64,000 nt of DNA from positions 22,501 through 86,500 of the forward strand of contig JAPDFW010000070.1 of assembly GCA_028826165.1 (NCBI GenBank), in the 5' to 3' direction. How positions within the stretch are numbered: position 1 is the first letter of the stretch; every line of letters starts with the position of its first letter. The position numbers were made by a program, and so were the translations under genes. Shown here one piece after another: positions 12,481 to 22,362 of this stretch. The stretch is from Anaeramoeba ignava. Lineage: Eukaryota > Metamonada > Anaeramoebidae. The notes under the pieces were generated by a model that searched no databases, was not told the DNA's origin, and saw only the letters and a program-made list of their open reading frames with translations.

Positions 12481-12771
12481 AATTTGTTTCCATTTTTAAA
12501 TAAAATTAATTTTAAATTTGATCAAAGAAAAATGATCAAAAAGAAAAATGAAATAAAAAAAAATGAATAAAGAAAAAGATTTATTTTTGAATCTTTTTTT
12601 AAATTTTTAATTTGGGGGATTAAATAATTTTTGATTTATTAAATTAAAAAAATTTAAATAAAAATTAAAAAGGGGGATTTTGTTTAAAAAAGAAAAAAAA
12701 AATAAATTCATTTTTTCATTTTTTCATTTTTATTTTTTTTAAGTTTTATTATTTTATTTTTTAAAATAATT

Positions 12772-14262
12772 ATGCTTTCAAGAGTTTTAAATTATTCAAA
12801 TAAACCTTCATTTAAGATAGTTAGTTTAAAAAGTAAAAATATTTTACTTCAACTTTATCATGAAAAAGTTATTGATCATTATGAAAATCCACGAAATGTT
12901 GGGACACTTGATAAAAAAAAAAAGAACGTAGGAACTGGACTTGTTGGTGCTCCAGGTTAGTTTTTTATTTATATTTTTATTTTTATATTTAAATTTTTAT
13001 ATTTTTATATTTAAATTTTTATATTTTTAGCTTGTGGTGATGTAATGCGTTTACAAATTGAAGTTGATGATCAAGGAAAAATAAAAAATGCAGTTTTTAA
13101 AACATTTGGTATTTATTTATAATTAAAATTAAAATTAAAATTAAAATTAAAATTAAAATTAAAATTAAAATAAAATTAAAATTAAAATTAAAATTAAAAT
13201 TAAAATTAAAATTAAAATTAAAATTAAAATTAAAATTAAAATTAAAATTAAAATTAAAATTAAAATTAAAATTAAAATTCATTTATAAAATTAAAATTAA
13301 AATTAAAATTAAAATTAAAATTTAAAATTAAAATTCATTTATAAAATTAAAATTAATATTAAAATTAAAATTAAAATTAAAATTAAAATTAAAATTAAAA
13401 TTAAAATTAAAATTAAAAATTAAAATTAAAATTAAAATTTAAAATTAAAATTAAAATTAAAAATTAAAATTAAAATTAAAATTAAAATTAAAATTAAAAT
13501 TAAAATTAAAATTTAAAAAATTAAAAATTAAAATTAAAATTAAAATTAAAATTAAAAAATTCATTTATAAAATTAAAATTAAAATTAAAATTAAAATTCA
13601 TTAAAATTAAATTAAAATTAAATTTATAATTTAAAATTAAAATTAAAATTAAATTAAAATTAAAATTCATTTATAAAATTAAAATTAAAAATTCAAAATT
13701 AAAATTTAAAATTAAAATTAAAATTAAAATTAAAATTAAAATTCATTTATAAAATTAAAATTAAAATTAAAATTCATTTATAAAATTAAAATTAAAATTA
13801 AAATTAAAATCAAAATTAAAATTAAAATTAAAATTAAAATTAAAATTAAAATTAAAATTAAAATTAAAATTAAAATTCATTTATAAAATTAAAATTAAAT
13901 TCAAAATTAAAATTAAAATTCATTTATAAAATTAAGGATGTGGAAGTGCAATAGCAAGTAGTTCTTTTGCAACAGAATTAATTAAAGGAAAATCAATAGA
14001 TGAAGCACTTGGAGTAAAAAATTCAGTTATAGCAAATGAATTAAGTTTACCACCAGTAAAATTACATTGTTCAATGTTAGCAGAAGATGCAATTAGAGCA
14101 GCTGTTAAAGATTTTCAAGCTAAAAATCCAGGTTTTCAATGTTGTGGAGCTGGTCATTGTGATACAATCCAAATTCCTCAAAAAGAAAGACCAAGTAAAA
14201 GAAAAACAGGAGAAAAAACTGAAGAAAAAACTGAAGAAAAAGAAAAAGAAAAAGAAAAATAA
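12772..14262 (+). CDS. ISCU: ISCU iron-sulfur cluster scaffold with an added Cys-rich tail
   Basis: The scaffold on which the NFS1 desulfurase complex builds [2Fe-2S] clusters in mitochondria or related organelles. Exons 12772-12955, 13031-13108 and 13937-14262 join in frame to 195 residues. All three ligand cysteines are present (ACGD C63, FGCGSA C89, LHCSML C132), as are the Asp after the first (D65) and the LPPVKLHC HSC70-binding loop. The first ~28 residues (MLSRVLNYSNKPSFK..) are basic and hydroxylated, like an organellar targeting sequence. Beyond the normal C-terminus sits an unusual FQCCGAGHC segment (C156, C157, C162) and a Lys/Glu-rich end. The second intron (828 nt) is an AAAATT array. 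Neighbours CEP44 and VPS52 are in the same direction but functionally unrelated. Confidence 0.95.
13109..13936 (+). repeat. ISCU intron 2, (AAAATT)n array
   Basis: An 828-nt GT-AG intron made of AAAATT hexamers, punctuated by a recurring ATTCATTTATAA element about every 60-200 bp. The same punctuating element occurs in the lipase intron (41.8-42.4 kb, reverse strand) and in the C2/TGL intron at 49.6 kb. Confidence 0.88.
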
Positions 14263-14450
14263 AAAATAATCAGTTATTGATTAAATTTTTTTTTGATCAA
14301 GATTTGATGAAAGATTTTTTTTCTTTGTTTTCTTTCTTTCTTTCTTTCTTTTAATAAAAATTTAAATTAAAAAAAAATTAAAAAACGTTAAAAAATCTTT
14401 TTTTCATTTTTTCATTTTTTCATTTTTTCATTTTTTTCATTTAATTAAAA
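14263..14450 (+). promoter_or_regulatory. Intergenic leader with repeated TTTTTCA before the CEP44-like start
   Basis: Between the ISCU stop and the next start lie a CTTT run and then, at ~14397-14441, at least five TTTTTTCA units ending nine bases before the ATG. The same sense-strand T-rich/CAT leader precedes most genes in the window, so it probably contains the core promoter or transcription start. Function is inferred from position only. Confidence 0.5.
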
Positions 14451-15752
14451 ATGTTAAACAATCAATTAAATTCTTTTCCAAAAGAAATTCAATATTTAAT
14501 TAAAGAAATAGCAATGATAAAATATCCAAAATCAATAGATTTTCAACAAATTTTAAAATTTGAACCAGAAATATTAATTGAAATATTAATTGAAATTCTT
14601 CAATATCTAATTTCACGTCTTTCAAAACAAATTTTATTTACAAAAAATTATTCTTTTCAACAAACAAATAATAATCAAGAATTTATTCAAGAAATTTATC
14701 ATTTATTAGAATATCAATTTAATGAAAAACCAATTATAACAATCGAACAATTCTTTTCAAATTATTTTTCAATTCAAAAAATTGGAATGGTTGCAAGAAT
14801 TCTTTCTCTTTGTCGATATCAACATAACAAAATAGTGCGTTACAATCGAGAACAGAATAAAAATAATCAAAATCAAAATCAAAATCAAAATCAAAATCAA
14901 ATTGAAAATCAAAATCAAAATTTAAATCAAAATCAAATTGAAAATCAAAATCAAATTGAAAATCAAAATCAAAATTTAAATCAAAATTTAAATCAAAATC
15001 AAAATCAAAATCAAAATCAAAATCAAAATCAAAATCAAAATTTAAATCAATTTGAAAATAAAATTGAAAATCAATTTGAAAATCAAATCCAAATTCGGAA
15101 TATAAAAAATATCAAGAATAAAAGACATAATTCAACAGATTTAATAAATATAAAACAATTACAATATAAAAAAAAAGAATTATTTCAAGCCTTAAAAAAC
15201 GCTAATCAAGAACATGAACAAAAAACACCCACAAAAAATCAAAACGAACAAAGAGTTCGTTGGCAAAGTCCTGTTGTAAGCCATATTTATAGTAATCATA
15301 AACATCATATAAATAAAAATCTTGAAAAAAATTCAACAGAAGATCATTATCAAAAAACTTTGAACACTTTAACAAATTTTATTGAACAACAATTCCAAAT
15401 GTTAGCTTTAAAATTTGATTCTTCAAATCATAAACTCAATCATTCTTTGAAAGTTCTTGATTTAAAAGTATCTAATTTGGAAAATGACATGAAAGAAGTG
15501 AAAAAATATATTTTATCAAATAATAATAATAATAATTCTTTATTAAATCAAAAACAACATTCCAAAATCAAAAATCAAACTGATGATAAATTAAATATCA
15601 ATTCTAAATTTTTTCAAAAAAATCAAAATCAACAAAATATTGTATCAGATTCTCAAAAACAATTTAATGAAACTGATGAATTTCTTCAAACTTTAAAAAC
15701 TGAATCAAATTTATCCCAATTTTTAAATAATTTTAAAAAACTTAATTATTAA
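14451..15752 (+). CDS. CEP44: CEP44-like centriole protein
   Basis: CEP44 localises to centrioles and supports centriole-to-centrosome conversion in animals. The first ~125 residues of this 433-residue protein match the CEP44 globular domain: IKYPKSIDFQQIL at the start, then YHLLEYQFNEKPIIT, EQFFSNYF and ARILSLC (in the human protein AVYKLLRDQFNYKPILT, then a Q-F and a C-rich helix). Residues ~140-215 are an Asn-Gln run built from AAAATC hexamers. Residues ~300-365 form a heptad-like coiled coil (LNTLTNFIEQQFQMLALK, LKVLDLKVSNLENDM). The single exon runs from an ATG directly after a T-rich leader. A CEP44 homologue implies that the organism makes centrioles or flagella at some stage. Assignment is from remembered family sequence. 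Confidence 0.75.
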   Translation: MLNNQLNSFPKEIQYLIKEIAMIKYPKSIDFQQILKFEPEILIEILIEILQYLISRLSKQILFTKNYSFQQTNNNQEFIQEIYHLLEYQFNEKPIITIEQFFSNYFSIQKIGMVARILSLCRYQHNKIVRYNREQNKNNQNQNQNQNQNQIENQNQNLNQNQIENQNQIENQNQNLNQNLNQNQNQNQNQNQNQNQNLNQFENKIENQFENQIQIRNIKNIKNKRHNSTDLINIKQLQYKKKELFQALKNANQEHEQKTPTKNQNEQRVRWQSPVVSHIYSNHKHHINKNLEKNSTEDHYQKTLNTLTNFIEQQFQMLALKFDSSNHKLNHSLKVLDLKVSNLENDMKEVKKYILSNNNNNNSLLNQKQHSKIKNQTDDKLNINSKFFQKNQNQQNIVSDSQKQFNETDEFLQTLKTESNLSQFLNNFKKLNY

Positions 15753-15904
15753 GATTTCTTGCAAAAAAAAAAAGCAACTGAAACAAAAAAGAAAGAATTT
15801 GTTATTGTATTTTTTTTTTCTTTTTTCTTTTTCTGTTTATTTTTTTTTTTTGAAATAAAAATTTTTTTTCATTTTTTTTTTTTTTTCATTTTTTTTTAAA
15901 ATAA
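15753..15904 (+). promoter_or_regulatory. T-rich leader upstream of VPS52
   Basis: A short intergenic stretch of A- and T-runs, ending at ~15863-15897 with long T tracts broken by CA just before the ATG. It resembles the leaders of the neighbouring genes. Confidence 0.4.
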
Positions 15905-18597
15905 ATGAGTGATCCTGATATTTATATTGAAAAACAAGATTTAGAATTACAAAGAGAATCATTATTTTCAAAAGATTCTCAACCCAAAATTGAAAAACAA
16001 ATTGAAAATGAAAATCAAAATCAAAATGAAAATCAAAATGAAAATCAAAATGAAAATCAAAATCAAAATGAAAATGAAAATCAAAATCAAAATCAAAATG
16101 AAAATGAAAATAAAATTGAAAATGAAAATGAAAATGAAAAATATGAAGAAGAAAGAAATATTCTTTTTGAACATCCAAAACCAAATTTAAAAAAAAATCA
16201 ACAAAAAGAAGAAAACTTTCAAAATATTGAAATTAATTTGAATTTAGAAAATATAAACATAACAACGCAAGATATTAATTTTGATCAAATGGATGGTTTG
16301 TATTTAAAATTAATCAAATAAAATGAAGAGAAAATAATTACAAAAAATAAAAAATAAAACAATTTTTTTTTCAAAACAAAAAAAGATGATATCAAAAAAT
16401 TTCAACAAGAACCATTAATTAAAGAAGCATTAGAAAAAGGAGTTGATATGAGAAAATACTCAAGACAAATTGAAAATGATTTAAATAAATTAGAATTTGA
16501 ATCAATTGAGGATTATATTGAGGAATCAAAAAATTTAACAAATTTACATCAAGAAATTCAGTCATGCGATTCAGTTCTTTCTACAATGGAACAAATGCTA
16601 AATGTATTTCAGGAAAATTTAGGTACTATTGCCTCAGAAATTAAAAGTTTGCAAGAAGAAAGTATTTTAATAAATATTCAGTTGGTAAACAGAAAGAAAA
16701 TGGAATCACATTTATCCGATTTTATTGAAAAAATTGGAATATCACCTTCATTAATTAAGCATATTGTCAATGATGAAGTCAATGAAAAATATATAAAGCA
16801 TTTAAAAATACTAAATCAAAAAGTGAATTTTATTCAAGCTCAAAAAAAAATCAAAATCAAAATCAAAATCAAATCATTTCAATTGAAGAAGTTATTAAAC
16901 CTTTAAAGGATATCTGCCATAAGGCTGTGCTTAAATTGAGAGTCTTTCTCTTGAAAAAAATTCACTCTTTTAAAAAACCACGAACAAATATTCAAATCAC
17001 AAAACAAGACTTGTTGTTGAAATACAGCTATTTTATGCATTTCATTCGTGCTTATTCAAAACAAGTTTACCAAGAAATTTCTGGTTTGTATAAGGAATCA
17101 TTGAGCAAGATTTTCCAGGATTATTTCCGCACTTACATTAAGAATATCCACAAAATTCATCAAGAAGTTGCGAATAGTGATGATTTACTTGGCAATAAAT
17201 TTCTTGCGAAAAAAATGACAAGTTTTAAAACAAGCAAAAATGTTTTTAGTCTTGGGAATCGTGGAGATATCTTGAAAACAAAAAGCAAACCGATAATCCC
17301 ACATATTGTCTCAAAAAACAAGCAATATTTATCATACGAGCACATTTTCCAAAGTACAAACTCATTGCTCATTGATATTGCAAACTCAGAATATTTGTTC
17401 ACAAACGATTTCTTTAACAATCCATTAATGGCAAGTGAGATTTTGGAGTCGTCAACAAAAATAATTGAGGAGGAGTTTACAAACTACTTAAGTTCTTCAT
17501 ATGATTCAATTGGTATTTTTATTATGATTAGAATTATTTACAGGAATCGAAGAATGATGAAGAAGAAAAATATTTCTCTTCTTGACTCCTATTTTGAGGA
17601 TTTGACAAAAAGTTTTTGGGCAAGATTCCAGTTTGTAATGCAAGAAAATATAAACAGTTTAAAATATGTTAGTGAGGGAGTAATCACACCACAAAACCAA
17701 ACAAATTCAAAAACAAATGAAAATGAAAATGAAAATAATCAAAATAATCAAAATAATCAAAATAATCAAAATCAAAATAATATTGATTCCAAATTGGTCA
17801 CAAGTAATATCATGAAGGATATGAAATCAACCACAAATATTTCACCTCATTTTATCACAAGAAAATATTCTGAATTTATTTGTTCGCTTCTTTTACTAAA
17901 CAACAAATTCAGTCACCAAGTTGTGAAAAATCTTCTTCAAAATCTTCGAATTGAAATGGAATTATTTTTGAACAAAATTGCAACAATTTTTCCAAATTTA
18001 AAAGATCAAGCCTTACTTTTGATTAATAATTATGATTTGGTAATTTCTGTTTTGAATAGCAATCACATTGTTTCAGAAGAAACCCAAAGATTTACAGAAT
18101 TATTAGAAGAACAAAGAGGAATTTATGCTGAAGAAGTTTTAAAAAATTATTTTCCGAAATTAGTTAAATTTGTAATGACAATCGAATCAAAATTACAATC
18201 TTTTGAAAAGAAAAAAAACCCTAAAAACAATTTGAATGAAAATGAAAATGAAAATGAAAATGAAAATGAAAAACAAAATGAAAATGAAAAAGAAAAACTT
18301 GATCCAAAAAATATTATTGATGTTTCATCTGTTCAAAATGTACTTCAAGATTTTGCAAAAAATTGGAAGAAATCAATGGGTGAAATTAATCAAGAAATTC
18401 TTCAAAATTTTAGTAATTATACAAATGGTTCTGTTGCTCTTAAACTTGTTATTGGTCAAATGATGATTTATTATTCTCGTTTATTAGAGTTGATTAAAAA
18501 AATTTTTGGAAATGATAAAAGATTTTTAAAATATACAATTAATCTTTCAACAATTAGTTATGAAGTTAAAAGAATATGCACAACTTTGATTGATTAA
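15905..18597 (+). CDS. VPS52: VPS52, GARP/EARP tethering complex subunit (one A-run frame break)
   Basis: VPS52 is the core of the GARP and EARP complexes that tether endosome-derived vesicles at the trans-Golgi and recycling endosomes. Exon 1 is 15905-16295 and the intron 16296-16385. Exon 2 begins with the diagnostic block KEALEKGVDMRKYSRQIE, followed by EDYIEESKNL, CDSVLSTMEQML and SEIKSLQEES. Later blocks KIHSFKKPRTN, LSKIFQDYFRTYI, SLGNRGDIL, IIYRNRRMM and LLINNYDLVISVL are all family signatures. The frame breaks at a run of nine A residues (16842-16850); ten would join it to the downstream frame, giving about 867 residues (human ~720, the excess being Asn/Gln/Glu repeats near the N-terminus and at ~17700 and ~18230). 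One missing A in the assembly is the simplest explanation, with polyA slippage as the alternative. Confidence 0.92.
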
Positions 18598-18761
18598 AAA
18601 TGATTAATTTTTCTTTTTTTTCTTTTAAAAAAAATTAATTAAAAATCAAATTTCTTTCTTTCTTTCTTTCTTTTTAAAAAGAAAAATTTTTTAATTAATT
18701 TTTGATTTTAATTTTGATTTTTTTGAATTTTGATTTTTTTTGAATTTTGGAAAGTATTTGA
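18598..18761. terminator. 3' spacer between convergent VPS52 and ankyrin-FN3 genes
   Basis: T-rich and CTTT-repeat DNA (a CTTT run at ~18652-18673) flanked by TTAATTAAAAATCAAA on one side and an approximate reverse-complement AATTAATTTTTGATTTT on the other. It could fold or carry both polyadenylation signals; no specific terminator motif can be assigned. Confidence 0.3.
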
Positions 18762-21700
18762 TTAAAAATCTGTGGAATTTTTTGACATAGAATTTGAATC
18801 CAAATTATTTTTTTGATTTGAATCCAAATTTGATTTAATTTTTTCATATTTTGATTGTAAACCAGCTTCTTCTTGAGATAAAGTGGAAATAAATTCATAA
18901 AAACACCAGTTGCTCCAACCAACAGAATTTTGAGAACGAACACGAACATAATAATTTGAGTCATAATCCAAATTTTGGATTTTATAATTTACAATTTGTT
19001 GGTCAACATGATAAACAAAAAGTTTTCTTTTACGTTCATCATAAATCTCCATTTCGAATGTTGTTATTGCTTCTCCATTAGAATCGGGTAATTTCCAAGA
19101 AATATCAATAGTTCGCGAGGAGCGATGTTGAACATCAATTTTATATATTGTTGAGGGTTCTGTGGGGTTTTCAGTTTTTATATTTATTGATTTGGACCAT
19201 TCCCCATTTCCAAAAAAATTTTGGGCAGAAACTCGAAGTGAGTATACAACTTTTGGAATAAGTCTTTTGATAGTAATATCAAAGCCTGTTGAGTGTTGAA
19301 TCTTCTTCTTGATCGATCCGTCTTCGGATTTGATTTCAACCAAGTATCGTGTGACTGGATCGTAAGACTCAGGCTTTGTCCAAACAAGGGTCATTGAAGT
19401 TGGTGAACGAGCTGCGCATTGAAAGAACTCAACCTTTGAAGGAAGAAGTAAATTTTTGGAAGCTCCCTGAAATGCAATTAAGAAGATGATGAATTTTTTA
19501 AGTGTTTATATATCAAATATTTAGGTATTGGATATTAAATTAAAGATTAAATTAAATTTTGAGTTGATTTTTTAAATGTGATTTTTTTTCCGATTTACAT
19601 AAAGTAATTGTTTGCAAAATTGATCAGTAGTAATATCAACCGCAGTTTTTTTATCAAGATTTTTTGCAGAAAGATTTGCGCCGAATTTGATCATATATCT
19701 GAGTCCGTTGAGGCTACTTTTCTTAGCAGCATAGATCAAGGGAGTGCGGTCATAAGAATCAACAACATTTGGATCAAATTTATTGGATTGAAGCAAAGTT
19801 CTTAAACAGTCATATCGCCTATATTTTATTGCGAGATGAATCTCTGTGAAAGTATGCGGAACGCAGACATCGTCCAAAAGCAGTCTGCTCTGGCGATCTT
19901 TTTCGGAAATATTTTGAGAATTTTTAAAAAAAGCATATTTTAGAAAATAGCTAACAATCTCTGCATAGTCTCCATGGAGAATAGCTATATAAAGTATTGA
20001 GTGGTTGTCGTATTTTTCGTTAACACGAGCACCGTGCTGGATGAGCAGTTTAATCACGTCCAAATTCCCTGATTGAGCCGCCAAATGCAATGGGGTTTTG
20101 CCGTCAGTTTTGCATTTGTTGATTGTATCTTGGGTCATTTCTGGGTGATTAAGAAGAGCATCGACACAACTTCTGTTGCCGATGATTGATGCGAAATGAA
20201 GAAGGCTTGTTCCTTGCCAATTCATAATATCGATCTGTGCTCCTTTCTCGAGTAAGATGCTGACAAGTTGGAGACTTTCGTATCTTACTGCAAGAAAAAT
20301 GGGACTAAATCCTCTCGAGTTTTGCGCGTTAATATTTGCGCCGTGATCAAGAAGGTACATTATGCTTTCTGCGCTCTGGCCTACAACTGCCTGGTGAAGA
20401 GCTGTGTTTTGATACTTGTCTTGTATGTTGATGTCAAGTTTTTTCTTTTCGATTAAATACTTTAATGCTGGAATGTTGTTGAAAATTGCTGCTATGTGAA
20501 CTCCAGATATTGAATATGCTTTTTCTGCTTCCGTTTTTTCTTCTGCTTTGTAAATTTTATCTGCTTCTTCTTCATTGAAATTATTTTTGATAATTAATGT
20601 GTTTAAAGGACCCAAATTAAGATAACTCTTTAAATATTTAAATAAATATTTTAAATATAAATATTTTAAATATAAATATTTTAAATATAAATATATTAAA
20701 TATAAATATTTTAAATATAAATATAAATATAAATATAAATATAAATATAAATATAAATATAAATATAAATATAAATATAAATATAAATATAAATATTTTA
20801 AATATAAATAAATATATTTTAAATATAAATATAAATATAAATATAAATATAAATATAAATATAAATATAAAATATAAATATAAAATAAATAAATATAAAT
20901 ATTTTAAATTATAAAATATAAAATATTTTAAATATAAATATTTAAAATATAAATTTAAATAAAAATATTTTAAAAATAATTTTAAATATAAATATAAAAT
21001 ATAAAATATTTTTAAAATATAAATATAAATATAAAATATTTTAAATATAAATATTTTAAATATAAATATTTTAAAATATAAATATTTTAAATATAAATAA
21101 AATATTTTAAATATAAATATTTTAAATATAAATATTTTTAAATATAAATATTTTAAATATAAATATTTTAAATATAAATATTTTTAAATATAAATATTTT
21201 AAAAATATAAATATAAATATAGAATATAAATATAAATATAAATATTTTTAAATATAAATATTTTAAATATAAATATTTTTAAATATAAATATTTTAAATA
21301 TAAATATAAATATTTTAAATATAAATATTTTAAAATATAAATATAAATATTTTAAATATAAATATTTTTTAAATATAAATATTTTTAAATATAAATATTT
21401 TAAATATAAATATTTTAAATATAAATATTTTAAATAAATATAAATATAAATATAAATAATATAAATATTTTAAATATAAATATTTTAAATTTAAATATTT
21501 TAAATATAAATATTTTAAATATAAATATTTTAAATATAAATATTATAAATATAAATATTTTAAATATAAATATAAATATTTTAAATATAAATATTTTTAA
21601 ATATAAATATTTTAAATATAAATATTTTAAATATAAATATTTTAAATATAAATATAAATATAAATATAAATATAAATATAAATATAAATATTTTAAATAT

Positions 21701-22033
21701 AAATATTTTAAATATAAATATAAATAAATCTGTTAAAATTACATAAATAATTTTTAAACATTGATTGTTCTGAATTAAAACTAAATCAACAGGTGTATTT
21801 CCAGAACTTTCTTTCAAAGAAAGATCAGCAGAATTAGCAAGAAGTTCTTTGACACAATCAGTATAATTATTCAAACAGGCAAGATGTAAAGCAGTCCATC
21901 CATCTTTTTTAACAGCATTTACACATGAAATATCTTTAAATATTTCTCTTTTAATCCCATTTGCATCTCCATCTCTTGCATAATAATGAATTTGTTTCCA
22001 ATCATTTTCTGTTTTATTTTCAATTTCACTCAT
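18762..22033 (-). CDS. Ankyrin-repeat protein with two C-terminal fibronectin type III domains
   Basis: Exons 22033-21743, 20627-19599 and 19466-18762 all join in phase 0 to give 674 residues. Residues 1-~440 hold about nine ankyrin repeats with typical TALHLA, TALHQAV and TPLHLAA helices. The exon starting at 19466 begins GASKNLLLPSKVEFF and encodes two FN3 domains (about 445-540 and 545-640), with the hallmark W in MTLVWTKPE and ISWKLPD and tyrosines in YSLRVSAQN and YYVRVRSQN. The tail is Asn/Ser/Lys-rich. No signal peptide or membrane segment is seen, so it is likely a cytoplasmic scaffold. The domain set is that of animal FANK1, but in reverse order, so orthology is not claimed. Intron 1 is a 1.1-kb AAATAT array. 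Confidence 0.85.
20628..21742 (-). repeat. Intron filled with AAATATAAATATTTT units
   Basis: A 1,115-nt intron within the ankyrin region, made of alternating AAATAT hexamers and TTTTAAATATAAATA 15-mers. It reads as a near-palindromic AT array. Splicing it out joins Tyr97 to SYLNLGPL in phase 0. Confidence 0.85.
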
Positions 22034-22362
22034 TTTTTATTATTTAAAAAAAAAAAGAAAAAAAAGAAAAAAATGAAAAATGAAAAATGAAAAATGAAAA
22101 ATGAAATTAATTTTTGTTTTTAATTTTTGTTTTTAATTTTTGAAAGTTTTCATTTCTTTCAAAAAAAAAATTCCAAAAAGAAAAAATGTTGATGATTGTT
22201 TGTTGAAAAAAAAGAAAAAAAAAAACGGAAAAGTTGAAAAAAAAAATTTTTTTCTTTTTGTGATTTTTTTTTAGATTAATTTTTTCTTTTTTGTTTTGTT
22301 TTGTTTAAATTTGGTTCTTTTTTGTTTTGTTTTGTTTAAAGTTCTTTTTTGTTTTGTTTTTT
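22034..22362. promoter_or_regulatory. Intergenic spacer with AAAAATG repeats (reverse-sense leader of the ankyrin-FN3 gene)
   Basis: Right after the ankyrin-FN3 start, 22040-22105 reads as repeated GAAAAAT, which in the gene's sense direction is TTTTTCA, the leader seen at other genes. The rest is T-rich 3' sequence of the phospholipase B-like gene, with three tandem TTTTGTTTTGTTT-TTAAAGTTC units. Confidence 0.45.
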
